From Vibrio tubiashii ATCC 19109 (GTDB lineage: Bacteria; Pseudomonadota; Gammaproteobacteria; Enterobacterales; Vibrionaceae), in NCBI RefSeq assembly GCF_000772105.1, contig NZ_CP009355.1:558001-622000 (forward strand): DNA of 64,000 nt. The letters run 5' to 3'. Both the position numbers and the translations under genes were made by a program. Below, in pieces: positions 34,827 to 43,237 of the stretch (position 1 is its first letter; each line of letters opens with the position of its first letter). The notes under the pieces are model-generated. The model was not told the DNA's origin. It worked only from the letters and a program-made list of their open reading frames with translations, and made no database searches.

Positions 34827-34882
34827 ATAACTGGATAACTGGATAACTGGATAACTGGATAACTGGATAACTGGATAACTAG
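34827..34882. repeat. Octamer tandem repeat (ATAACTGG)
   Basis: Six perfect head-to-tail copies of ATAACTGG occupy 34827-34874. A seventh copy with one change (ATAACTAG) runs to 34882. The repeat lies between the RidA terminator and the convergent small gene. It is short and has no spacers, so it is a microsatellite and not a CRISPR. Confidence 0.97.
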
Positions 34883-34960
34883 ATAATAATCCTAAATATT
34901 GGATAGTGTTTATTTTAGTTATTATTTTTGTAAAATATAAATTTATTTTTCGTTAAAATA

Positions 34961-34982
34961 AAGCCTGCACATAGGCAGGCTT
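34961..34982 (-). terminator. Terminator of the small minus-strand gene
   Basis: Read on the minus strand, AAGCCTGC and GCAGGCTT form an 8-bp stem with a 6-base loop, followed by a T-rich TATTTTAACG stretch. It lies 22 bases beyond the stop at 35004. Confidence 0.75.
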
Positions 34983-35003
34983 AGGATATATTTAGATATT
35001 ATA

Positions 35004-35252
35004 TTAGTGAGGGCGTTTAGGTCCATTGCGAACCAAGTCTTGTCCAGTCTGGAATACTTCCTCTGTTACCCAACGACCTAACACAAGTTGGTGCTTATCA
35101 TCTAATACTGCAACAAATCGGCGTCCGTCACTGTTGTTGGTTGCGAGTACTACGCCAGCTGCATTGCTCAGCCCAAGTACGCCACTCTCTACAGCTACTA
35201 GGAAAGCCTCTAGTTCAGTTAAGTCTGCGATAATTCTGTCGTCATTAATCAT
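35004..35252 (-). CDS. Small uncharacterised protein
   Basis: This 82-residue soluble protein has no signal peptide (MINDDRIIADLTELEAFLVAVESG at the start). A central strand-rich part (GVVLATNNSDGRRFVAVLDDKHQLVLGRWV) suggests a small alpha/beta fold. Its own terminator follows, which supports a real gene. No family recognised. Confidence 0.6.
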   Translation of the reverse strand: MINDDRIIADLTELEAFLVAVESGVLGLSNAAGVVLATNNSDGRRFVAVLDDKHQLVLGRWVTEEVFQTGQDLVRNGPKRPH

Positions 35253-35502
35253 TGGTCTATCTCGTTACATTTCTTACTTATAGCCAAGCATATAGTAAAA
35301 AGCAGTGGCTTAATTGTTGGCGCTACTCTAACGATCATAGTGACAAAAATCTATAGCTGCACTCCGTTAGCGTTGAGGGATTATCCATTTAATCCACTTT
35401 ACGACCGTTTACTCCCGATTTCTTCCATTCGTCGCATAGCGCTGCCGACTTTTTCTGACGCGGTTATTCTTTCATCATCAAAACAGGCAAGGGATTATTC
35501 AG

Positions 35503-36147
35503 ATGAAAACAGTAACGTTAGCGAGCTTATTTAGTATTGGGTTAGTTGTTGCGACACAAGTCGTCGCTGCGCCGAGTGAGGAGCTGATTGCTCAATACAA
35601 TCTTGCAGCAGAAGGCGATGAAGACAAGGTGGAACTTGTTCATCAGCAGTTAGAGACTCAAATTGCTACCGATGGCGCTGACCCATTGAGTTTGGTGTAT
35701 CTGGGAAGCACTCAGACTCTTATGGGGCGAGATGCGTTTATGCCGTGGAACAAAATGAAGTACACAGAGCAAGGGCTGGCGACCATCAGTAAAGGTTTGG
35801 ATCTTCTAAGTAGCCAAGCTACACCGTTAGAACAACAAGAATACCGTCAAGGGCTGCCTGAATCGTTACTTGCAAGATCAATCGCGGGTGCAACGTTTAC
35901 TTCGTTACCGGATATGTTCAACCACTTTGAGCGCGGCTATGACGTGTTTCTCGACTTGTTAGCTGATGAGTCGTTCAAGCAACAGCACTACGATGCCATC
36001 TCTTGGGTTTATATCTATGCCATTCAAGCGGCACTTCGAGCAGAGGATAAACCTCAAGCTAAGCAGTGGGTCGCTGAAATGCAAGCTAGAAACCTGAATC
36101 ACCCTATGACAGTTCAAGCTAAAGCAATTCTAGATTCCGCAGCTTAA
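35503..36147 (+). CDS. Secreted helical (TPR-like) protein, first gene of an exporter operon
   Basis: This 214-residue protein has a Sec signal peptide (about 1-22, ending QVVAA). The helical mature domain has repeat-like helices (AEGDEDKVELVHQQLETQIA, DPLSLVYLGSTQTLMGRDAFMPW), compatible with TPR-type helices. It should be periplasmic. It ends 9 bases before an ABC ATPase gene and appears to lead a seven-gene operon. Its role, perhaps cargo or adaptor of the transporter, is unknown. Confidence 0.7.
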   Translation: MKTVTLASLFSIGLVVATQVVAAPSEELIAQYNLAAEGDEDKVELVHQQLETQIATDGADPLSLVYLGSTQTLMGRDAFMPWNKMKYTEQGLATISKGLDLLSSQATPLEQQEYRQGLPESLLARSIAGATFTSLPDMFNHFERGYDVFLDLLADESFKQQHYDAISWVYIYAIQAALRAEDKPQAKQWVAEMQARNLNHPMTVQAKAILDSAA

Positions 36148-36156
36148 GGAGGCGTT

Positions 36157-36840
36157 ATGATTGAGTTTAAGCAGATTAGTAAAACCTATCGAATTGGCCA
36201 GCAGCAGGTACACGCTTTGAACGAGGTCAGTGGTGTGATTAGCAAAGGTGAAATGGTGGCTCTATGTGGGCCGTCGGGCTCGGGCAAGAGTACTCTCCTC
36301 AACATATTAGGCTTACTCGATATGGACTACCAAGGTTCCATTGAATTATCTGGCCTTGCTTACCCAAGAGAAGCTATTAAGGCGGCTCACATGCGCCGCA
36401 ACCAACTTGGCTTCGTGTTTCAAAAGTTTAATCTGATCCCTGTTATGACTGCGTGGGAAAATGTCGCTTATCCATTGATGTTAAATGGCTTTTCTTTGCA
36501 AGAGCAAAAGCAAAAAGCGTTTGAAATTTTGGATAAAGTTGGCCTTAAAGAGTTTGCCAAGCATGGCCCAGACAACCTTTCTGGAGGGCAGCAGCAGCGA
36601 GTTGCTATCGCGAGAGCCCTAGTACATAAACCGCAAATGGTGATTGCAGATGAACCTACCGCAAGCTTAGACAGCCATACTGCCTCGGTAGTCATCGAAC
36701 TGATGAAAGGGTTAGGGCACGAGTTGGGTACCACTTTTATTGTTGCGACACACGACCCTCGTATGGCACTGCAATGTGACCGAAGCATTGACCTTTTAGA
36801 CGGTACTATCAACAAGGAGCCAATGAAATGGGCAAGCTAA
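36157..36840 (+). CDS. ABC transporter ATP-binding protein, MacB/LolD type
   Basis: This 227-residue ATPase has Walker A GPSGSGKST at 38-46, a Q-loop in FQKFNLIPVMTAWENV, the signature LSGGQQQR near 141-148, Walker B MVIADEPTA near 161-169 and a switch His in ATHDPRM. It belongs to the MacB/LolD/FtsE type VII group, which drives periplasmic mechanotransmission rather than transport through a channel. It overlaps the permease gene by 13 bases. A GGAGG lies just before the start. Confidence 0.93.
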   Translation: MIEFKQISKTYRIGQQQVHALNEVSGVISKGEMVALCGPSGSGKSTLLNILGLLDMDYQGSIELSGLAYPREAIKAAHMRRNQLGFVFQKFNLIPVMTAWENVAYPLMLNGFSLQEQKQKAFEILDKVGLKEFAKHGPDNLSGGQQQRVAIARALVHKPQMVIADEPTASLDSHTASVVIELMKGLGHELGTTFIVATHDPRMALQCDRSIDLLDGTINKEPMKWAS

Positions 36841-38087
36841 TTCCACCATCATGGCGTATCGCGTTTCTTAACCTTCAGAGAAATAAACGCCGCAGTGTAC
36901 TGTCTGTACTGATCATAGCGATTGCTATCTTTGCTCTAACTTCAGCAGGTGGCTTTGGACTTTACACTTATGATTCTTTGAAAGAGTCGACGGCAAGAGA
37001 CACAGGCCATTTGACTATCAGCCAGCCTGACTTTTTCGAAAAAGATGAAGATATGCCACTGGCAAATGGTCTATCAGACGGTACTCAAATCACCCAGCAA
37101 TTGATTGCCAACGATAAAGTGCGTGGTGTTCAGCCTAGAATCGAGTTTACTGGTCTTGTCTCCAACGGGAGTAAATCGACCATCTTTGTCGGCACTGGTG
37201 TCAATGAGCGCGAGTTTGACATGAAAGGGCCGTTTTTGGATGTCCGCCAAGGTAAAACGTTGTCGAGCATTCAATCCTCTCGCTACGACCCAAGTGAGCC
37301 AGAAGTCATGCTTGGCGTCGATTTAGCGCGCAACCTAAATGTTAGCATTGGTGACTGGGTCACATTGCTCGCGACAACCAGCGATGGCGCGCTAAATGCT
37401 TATGACTACAAAGTGCGCGGCATCTATTCAACGGGTGTGCCTGAACTGGATAAGCGCCAGCTCTACATTCATATCAAGTCTGCTCAGGAGCTTTTAGGTA
37501 GTGACAAGGTCAGCACATTATCCGTGTTCCTATTTGATACTGAGCAGACAATGCCGATGAAGCTTTGGGTTGAGCAGCAGCTGGCAGGCATGTCTCTCGC
37601 TGAGCCAGTTGAAGTGACACCATGGCAAGAGCGCGCATTCTTCTATACCAAAGTTAAAGACCTGTATGATCGAATTTTCGGCATTATGGGAGCTGTGATG
37701 GCGTTGGTGGTATTTGTCGCACTGTTCAACACTATGACGATGTCGGTCACTGAACGCACACGAGAAATAGGCACTCTGTCGGCACTGGGGACATACCCGA
37801 GAGAGATTGTGTCTGGCTTTGTACGCGAATCTGCTTTACTGGCACTGATTGGCTCGTTCATTGGAGGCGTCATCAGCCTGTTAGTAAGTCTATTGCTTAT
37901 GGTTGTGGATGTGCAAATGCCACCCCCTCCGGGCCGAACAGAAGGTTACCCACTCAATATCTACTTTTCACCAGAACTACTCTCTATGACAGCCGTGGGC
38001 GTGTTGCTCATATGTGTTGTGGCAGCTTGGTTATCTGCATCGAAAGGGGTTAAGAAGCCAATAACGGAGGCGTTGATTTATGTTTAG
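36828..38087 (+). CDS. ABC transporter permease, MacB/LolCE type
   Basis: This 419-residue protein has TM1 near residues 20-42, a periplasmic MacB_PCD-like domain (about 45-270) and three C-terminal TMs (about 288-312, 335-365, 385-405), the FtsX/MacB/LolC topology. The short conserved loop TERTREIGTLSALG follows TM2. AAGGAG lies 8 bases before the start. With the ATPase it should form a four-TM mechanotransmission exporter that acts on periplasmic or outer-leaflet substrates, probably passed to the LolA-like protein next door. Confidence 0.92.
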   Translation: MGKLIPPSWRIAFLNLQRNKRRSVLSVLIIAIAIFALTSAGGFGLYTYDSLKESTARDTGHLTISQPDFFEKDEDMPLANGLSDGTQITQQLIANDKVRGVQPRIEFTGLVSNGSKSTIFVGTGVNEREFDMKGPFLDVRQGKTLSSIQSSRYDPSEPEVMLGVDLARNLNVSIGDWVTLLATTSDGALNAYDYKVRGIYSTGVPELDKRQLYIHIKSAQELLGSDKVSTLSVFLFDTEQTMPMKLWVEQQLAGMSLAEPVEVTPWQERAFFYTKVKDLYDRIFGIMGAVMALVVFVALFNTMTMSVTERTREIGTLSALGTYPREIVSGFVRESALLALIGSFIGGVISLLVSLLLMVVDVQMPPPPGRTEGYPLNIYFSPELLSMTAVGVLLICVVAAWLSASKGVKKPITEALIYV

Positions 38088-38838
38088 TTTGATTAAGAAG
38101 ATAGCTGTAGCGTCAGTACTTATCGCCAGTGCTTCGAGTGTAATGGCGAAAGATGTCGCGACCATGGTTAAGAATGCCGATCAGTACCGCCTTGATACCG
38201 ATGCCGCCAAAGTGGTGTCACTGGTCAGTCTGTTTGAAAATGGAGAGTTGGATAAAACGCGTGAGTACAATGTTTACACTCGTGCAAATCGAGAGTCTCT
38301 AGTGCTGTTTAAATCCCAAGTTGAAGCAGGGCAAAAAATGCTGATGCTAGGAGACAACTACTGGCTAGTGATGCCGAAAAGCCGCCGTCCAATCCGCATT
38401 ACACCAATGCAGAAGCTATTGGGTGAGGCGTCAGTCGGGGATATTTCAACCCTGACTTGGAGCGAAGATTACCATGCAACGTTTGTAAAACCCGAACAAT
38501 TGGATGTAAACGGTGATTCCTTACTGGTTAATCACCTACGTTTAAGAGCGACGACCAAAGGGGCAAGTTATTCGAAAATTGAACTGTGGTTAGATGAAAG
38601 TAACGACTTTCCTATCAAAGCTGATCTTTATCTGCGCTCGGGTAAGCTAGCGAAACAAGCTTGGTTTACCCAAGGTGAACGTGATGGTTTGCAGCGAGTT
38701 GTTGCCATGACGCTGCTTGACCAAATCCAGCCTGCGAAAAAAACCGTTATTGAATATCAGCAAATCACGCCAGTGGAACTAGAAGACAAATACTACAACC
38801 CAGCGTATTTAACGCGTAATGCGTTGTCGGAGTTATAA
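38080..38838 (+). CDS. LolA-like outer-membrane lipoprotein-sorting protein
   Basis: This 252-residue periplasmic protein has a signal peptide (about 1-23, ending SSVMA). Its beta-rich domain matches the LolA-like family, with YTRANRESLVLFKSQVEAGQKML, DNYWLVMPKSRRPIRITPMQKLLGEAS and SKIELWLDESNDFPIKADLYLRSGK. Such proteins carry a hydrophobic ligand between membranes. It overlaps the permease by 8 bases. Coupling to a LolCDE-like ABC pair suggests a second, dedicated lipoprotein or lipid route; the cargo is not known. Confidence 0.85.
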   Translation: MFSLIKKIAVASVLIASASSVMAKDVATMVKNADQYRLDTDAAKVVSLVSLFENGELDKTREYNVYTRANRESLVLFKSQVEAGQKMLMLGDNYWLVMPKSRRPIRITPMQKLLGEASVGDISTLTWSEDYHATFVKPEQLDVNGDSLLVNHLRLRATTKGASYSKIELWLDESNDFPIKADLYLRSGKLAKQAWFTQGERDGLQRVVAMTLLDQIQPAKKTVIEYQQITPVELEDKYYNPAYLTRNALSEL

Positions 38839-40107
38839 ATGAAACATTGCCTTGCATTAACTTGCTTATTGGTATTTTCAACGTCTGTTGTGGCGGACGA
38901 AGTGAGCTTTGACTGGGATTACACACTCAGTGCTAGCACCGCGCAGCATCGAGATTCCGCTTTACTAGGTAAGTCGAGCGACAGCAGTAGCGAAACGATA
39001 GATGCGCTTATCGATTTACAACTAGAAGGCTATGGATTCACGGGCTTGATAGCGGCAAAAGGCAATCAGGTTTATAGCTCAGATTCGTCTGAGTCATATG
39101 ATGGCGAGTTGATAATCCAAGAGCTGTTTTGGCAAGGCAGTACAGAGTTTTTTAAAGCTCCAATTGATTTAACGTTAGGTAAAGTGCGCCTCGATTGGGG
39201 AGTAGGTTACGGCTATCGCCCACTCGATGTATTTAAGCCTTACCGGAGAAACCCTGTTGGTATTCAAGTCGAAGAGGGAACGGGCGTCGCGATGGCGTCT
39301 TACTTTGATATGTCAGGTGAGTGGAGCCTCGTTTACAGTGACTCTTCATGGACGCAACAAGAAGGTAGTCAGTTAGAAGAGTCTTCTGAACAGCAAGGTA
39401 TTGGCGTAAGGCGATATGTTCTGTCGGGAGACAGTGAATGGCAAGGATTGGCTTACTATGATGACGTTCGCCAAGGTTTACTCGGCGGTTCATTTGTGAC
39501 TGTTCTGAGTGACTCATGGTCACTGCACAGCTCTGCACTCTACCAGCGTAAGTACCTAAGCTATGTTCAAGGCGAAAATCACCAACCAGTCACCTTGGCA
39601 GAGCAAACGGACGCTGTGCAAGCTCTAGTTGGGCTTAACTGGGCAAACGCAGTAGGCAACAACATCATCCTAGAGTACTGGTATGACAGCCGTAGTTGGA
39701 GTCAAAGCGAATGGAATATCGCATTCGAGCGCGTGGCTTCTTTATCGAATAGTCACTCACTTAAGCCGTTGGCTTCATCGTACGCACAAGGGCTAAACAA
39801 TACTAACTTGATACAACATAATATGATGTTTCATTGGTCTTTAGACTCTTCGAGTTGGAGCCAATGGTCTTGGTCAAAAGAGTATTTGTGGTTAAACAAA
39901 CTGACTCCGACGTTTGATCTTCTTTATTCCCCGCAAGATCAGGGAGTGATAGCGACTCAGTGGTTGGATTATCGGGTGTATGACTCAGGCTCTGCGTCAT
40001 TTTCAGCGGAACTTGCTGCGCGTTTTATGGCGGGGGACAGCGAGTCTGTGTATGCAAATTTATCAGATAAGCGTATGATTTTTATTAATCTCAGAGGAAG
40101 GTTTTAA
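38839..40107 (+). CDS. Outer-membrane beta-barrel protein of the exporter operon
   Basis: This 422-residue protein has a signal peptide (about 1-19, ending SVVA). A long series of amphipathic strands ends in ...INLRGRF, with the C-terminal Phe typical of Bam substrates. Aromatic and Ser-rich strands (SQWSWSKEYLWLNKL) support a barrel. It starts directly after the LolA-like stop, and its own stop overlaps the kinase start. It may be the outer-membrane end of the export path or the protein that the system assembles. Confidence 0.78.
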   Translation: MKHCLALTCLLVFSTSVVADEVSFDWDYTLSASTAQHRDSALLGKSSDSSSETIDALIDLQLEGYGFTGLIAAKGNQVYSSDSSESYDGELIIQELFWQGSTEFFKAPIDLTLGKVRLDWGVGYGYRPLDVFKPYRRNPVGIQVEEGTGVAMASYFDMSGEWSLVYSDSSWTQQEGSQLEESSEQQGIGVRRYVLSGDSEWQGLAYYDDVRQGLLGGSFVTVLSDSWSLHSSALYQRKYLSYVQGENHQPVTLAEQTDAVQALVGLNWANAVGNNIILEYWYDSRSWSQSEWNIAFERVASLSNSHSLKPLASSYAQGLNNTNLIQHNMMFHWSLDSSSWSQWSWSKEYLWLNKLTPTFDLLYSPQDQGVIATQWLDYRVYDSGSASFSAELAARFMAGDSESVYANLSDKRMIFINLRGRF

Positions 40108-41141
40108 TGACGGAATCGACAAACTACGCAGCAAATGCATTTAAGAGTTTTGCCTATACTACGATCTTTTGCGCAGTGATTGCTTTTGTCACTCAATCTA
40201 TTTGGCCAAGTGCCTACCTAGAGCATCTGGCGATCAGTTTAGGCTATGGTTACAGCTCGGTTGTGAGCTCATTGGTGATCAGCCGCTTGTGGCCGAAGCT
40301 GTCAAATCAAGTGGTGACCGGGTTGTCGATAGTGGGCGCAATGGTTTTCGGTACGCTGAACGCTTACTGGTGGTTAAATAGTTACGAAAAGTTCTCTGAT
40401 ATCAGCCAACTTAAACCAGTAGCAATTCTTGGGTTTATCTTCTCAGCGACATGCTTTTTCTACTTTTACACGCATGAGCAAAAGCTACTGGCACAAAAGG
40501 AACTAGAAACAGCCAAACGCATTCAGTCAGAACAAGAGAAAGCCTTAGTTAAGAGCCAGCTTCGTCAACTGCAAAGCCAAATTGAACCGCATTTTCTATT
40601 TAATACCCTTGCCAACGTCAATGCGTTAATTAGCCATGACCCAAAAGCCGCGCAGAATATGTTAGGGAAACTGACGGATTTGCTAAGAGGGACGCTGCAA
40701 AACAGTCGTAAAGAGACATCGACTTTAAAAGCAGAATTAGACTTGGTTGATGCCTACTTAGCGATACAAAAGATCCGTCTCGATGAACGCTTAAACTATC
40801 AGATAACCAACTCAATCAGTGACGAGGTATTGTTTGCTCCTTTGCTGTTGCAACCTTTGGTTGAAAATGCGATTCAGCATGGTATTGAACCAAAAGTAGA
40901 TGGGGGTGAAATCTCTATCGAAATCTCGAAAAAAGAACACTTTATGGTTATCGAAGTCGAGGATTCTGGTGTAGGGTTTGCTAATGCGCCAAACAGCAGT
41001 GGTAATGGCATTGGGTTAGAAAACACCAAAGAGAGAATTGCTACGCTTTATGGCAGCCAAGCGAGCTTGAAAATCAAGCAATCTGCCTCTGGTGGTGTGT
41101 TGGCGGTGATTCAAATTCCGTTCAATCAATTGACCTCGTAA
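40107..41141 (+). CDS. LytS/YpdA-type sensor histidine kinase
   Basis: This 344-residue inner-membrane kinase has four TM helices in the first 125 residues, a coiled coil (about 125-155), a His_kinase domain with His162 in QSQIEPHFLFNTLANV and an ATPase domain with PLVENAIQHGIEP, DSGVGF and GNGIGLENTKERI. This family pairs with LytTR regulators, and one follows 13 bases later. The gene overlaps the outer-membrane gene by one base, which ties sensing to the exporter operon. Confidence 0.92.
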   Translation: MTESTNYAANAFKSFAYTTIFCAVIAFVTQSIWPSAYLEHLAISLGYGYSSVVSSLVISRLWPKLSNQVVTGLSIVGAMVFGTLNAYWWLNSYEKFSDISQLKPVAILGFIFSATCFFYFYTHEQKLLAQKELETAKRIQSEQEKALVKSQLRQLQSQIEPHFLFNTLANVNALISHDPKAAQNMLGKLTDLLRGTLQNSRKETSTLKAELDLVDAYLAIQKIRLDERLNYQITNSISDEVLFAPLLLQPLVENAIQHGIEPKVDGGEISIEISKKEHFMVIEVEDSGVGFANAPNSSGNGIGLENTKERIATLYGSQASLKIKQSASGGVLAVIQIPFNQLTS

Positions 41142-41154
41142 TAGGAAGGATTTA

Positions 41155-41946
41155 ATGACAATCAAGGAAGTTAGCGCAGTCATTGCCGATGATGAACCAT
41201 TGTTGAGACATCACCTTAACAAGATGTTGGCTGATGTTTGGCCTCAATTAGAAATTGTAGGGCAGGCGAAAAACGGTCAAGAAGCGCTGGAAATGATTGA
41301 GCAATTCGAGCCAGATCTTGTATTCCTTGATATCAAAATGCCTCAACTGGATGGAATGGCTGCAGCAAAAGCTCTCACTAAGATGGATTGCCCAACTCAA
41401 GTCGTGTTTATTACTGCCTACGATGAGTACGCGCTACAGGCGTTTGAAGCCAACGCAATTGATTACTTGCTAAAGCCGTTATCCGAGCAGCGCCTAGAGC
41501 AATGCGTCGCTAAGGTAAAGCAGCGAATCGAAGGGACGGCAGATCAAAACTCACCAGATATGGCAGCGTTACTTTCGCAAATTCAACAGCTTGGCCATCA
41601 AGTGTCCCCAAGCTATTTAAACTGGGTAAGAGCAACCAAAGGGGAGGACATTCACCTTATCTCTACCTCAGACGTGCTCTATTTTAAAGCGGAAGATAAA
41701 TACGTTTCTGTATTCACTAAAGAAGAAGGCAAAACGGCAGAATATCTGCTTAGGACATCGTTAAAAGAGTTGCTCCAGCAACTCGACCCCGATAACTTTT
41801 GGCAGATACATCGTTCAACCATAGTGAACGTTTCAAAAGTCGAGAAGGTAAAGAAAGTCATTACTGGGAAGATGATGGTAGTGATTGGGGAGGATAAGCT
41901 CCCTGTCAGTCGAGCGATGCAAAGTCAGTTTACTAGCCTTTGGTGA
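41155..41946 (+). CDS. LytTR family response regulator
   Basis: This 263-residue regulator has a receiver domain with acceptor Asp59 (LVFLDIKMPQLDGM), the conserved Thr-Ala in FITAYDEY and Lys in YLLKPL. A LytTR DNA-binding domain (about 155-263) follows, with YFKAEDKYVSVFT and FWQIHRSTIVNVSKVEKV. It is the last gene of the operon and the likely cognate partner of the preceding kinase. Its probable target is the promoter of the same operon, near 35260-35500. Confidence 0.93.
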   Translation: MTIKEVSAVIADDEPLLRHHLNKMLADVWPQLEIVGQAKNGQEALEMIEQFEPDLVFLDIKMPQLDGMAAAKALTKMDCPTQVVFITAYDEYALQAFEANAIDYLLKPLSEQRLEQCVAKVKQRIEGTADQNSPDMAALLSQIQQLGHQVSPSYLNWVRATKGEDIHLISTSDVLYFKAEDKYVSVFTKEEGKTAEYLLRTSLKELLQQLDPDNFWQIHRSTIVNVSKVEKVKKVITGKMMVVIGEDKLPVSRAMQSQFTSLW

Positions 41947-42037
41947 TCTCGTTTAAAATTTACTTATTCCGTTATAGTGCAAATTGATTCTCAACAGTTA
42001 TGCTTAAAGCTATCAATACTTCGCTGGAGTGATGTGG

Positions 42038-42649
42038 ATGGCTCAAAACAAACTCTATTATGTTTATGACCCTATGTGTTCGTGGTGCTGGGGTTACAAG
42101 CCAGTTTGGCAGCAGATTTGCCAAATTTTAGAGGGCAAAATTGAAATACAGTATGTAGTAGGCGGCTTAGCCCCTGATTCTGATCTCCCCATGCCAGAAG
42201 CAATGCAGCGACAGATTGTTTCCTACTGGAGGAAAATTGAGGACTTCCTTGGTACTCAATTTAACTATGAATTCTGGAATACCAACGTCCCTAGACGGTC
42301 CACTTATCCTGCTTGCCGAGCGGTGTTAGCTGCGCGTAAGCAAAGCGCAGAGAAACAAATGCTGACCGCAATTCAAACTGCGTATTACCTTGAGGCGAGA
42401 AACCCGAGTGACAGCGATGTGCTTATCGATCTTGCTGACAGCATTGGTTTAGATTTAGAACGTTTTGAGTCCGACTTTGGCTCGGTCACCTTGAATGAGG
42501 AGTTCATGCGCGAGTTGGATTTTGCTCGTAGCATAGGGGGGAATAGCTTCCCATCGTTGTTTGTGCAAACGGCTGAAGGACTTGTCGAACTTCAAGTGGA
42601 TTACCAATCAGCGCAAACCACTATTAGCCAGATTGAACAATTGATCTAA
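42038..42649 (+). CDS. DsbA family thioredoxin-like protein (FrnE-like)
   Basis: This 203-residue protein starts YVYDPMCSWCWGYKP, with a redox pair Cys14-x-x-Cys17 (CSWC). The rest has the helical insert and cis-Pro-type loop (GGNSFPSLFVQ) of the DsbA/FrnE group. There is no signal peptide, so it should be cytoplasmic. ATG 42038 has GGAG 8 bases upstream; GTG 42029 and ATG 42032 are too close to that site. A weak hairpin follows at 42650-42675. Substrate unknown. Confidence 0.85.
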   Translation: MAQNKLYYVYDPMCSWCWGYKPVWQQICQILEGKIEIQYVVGGLAPDSDLPMPEAMQRQIVSYWRKIEDFLGTQFNYEFWNTNVPRRSTYPACRAVLAARKQSAEKQMLTAIQTAYYLEARNPSDSDVLIDLADSIGLDLERFESDFGSVTLNEEFMRELDFARSIGGNSFPSLFVQTAEGLVELQVDYQSAQTTISQIEQLI

Positions 42650-42675
42650 TTAGCGAGACTCAGTGGCCTCGCTAA
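42650..42675. terminator. Hairpin between convergent genes
   Basis: An 8-bp TTAGCGAG / CTCGCTAA stem has a 10-base loop but no good T run on either side. It may act as a weak bidirectional terminator. Confidence 0.4.
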
Positions 42676-42696
42676 GTGGTATCAAAATTGGGGACT

Positions 42697-43059
42697 CTAC
42701 CTGTTACTCTCTAACTGCAAATACTGGTAAGCTACATTGAGTACCCCTTTGTAAAGAAGTTCTCCTTCTTCATTCATATACTCTTGTGCTGTGATGTATG
42801 TACCTTCATCCAAACTAATGCTCTTATGCACTAGATTTATGGCATAAACGTCCAATTGCTGTTTGAGTTCAATAGATGAGCTTGCTTTAAGCTCTGTCAG
42901 CATTGACATTGCTTCTTCGTAAGCACTTTCCTTACTTTCAGTGCTTTCTGTATAAAGAGTAGTATTTTTTTCAATAAGTCTCTCAAGCGGGTGAGCTAGT
43001 GCCTGTGTACTAACGATGGATAATACTGAAGTAAGAAAGATAGTTGATAGTTTATTCAT
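42697..43059 (-). CDS. Small secreted protein of unknown function
   Basis: This 120-residue protein has a Sec signal peptide (about 1-22, MNKLSTIFLTSVLSIVSTQALA). A short helical mature part is rich in Glu, Ser and Leu. It should be periplasmic. It lies downstream of the CusS-type kinase on the same strand, with about 180 bases between, and could be a target of it. No family recognised. Confidence 0.65.
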   Translation of the reverse strand: MNKLSTIFLTSVLSIVSTQALAHPLERLIEKNTTLYTESTESKESAYEEAMSMLTELKASSSIELKQQLDVYAINLVHKSISLDEGTYITAQEYMNEEGELLYKGVLNVAYQYLQLESNR

Positions 43060-43237
43060 TTTGCATGTTTCCGGTGTTGTTTAGTTGAAGCAATAATAAC
43101 GGTACTAACCTGACAGAAAAGGGTCGCAAAGATGACATTTTTGTCATCTTATAAAAGAGACCAAACTAAATAGCGATATAGGAAAGTTGACTTACAGCGG
43201 GGCTCATTGAGTTTGACATTCTCAGAATAGATTGGGT

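Noticed and set aside
34827..34882. Tandem repeats that could suggest a CRISPR array
   Set aside because: The unit is 8 bases with no spacers and no cas genes nearby, so it is a microsatellite.
35340..35534. 64-codon ORF in the region before the exporter operon
   Set aside because: It has no ribosome binding site, overlaps the signal-peptide start of the well-supported gene at 35503 in another frame, and its translation looks like noise.
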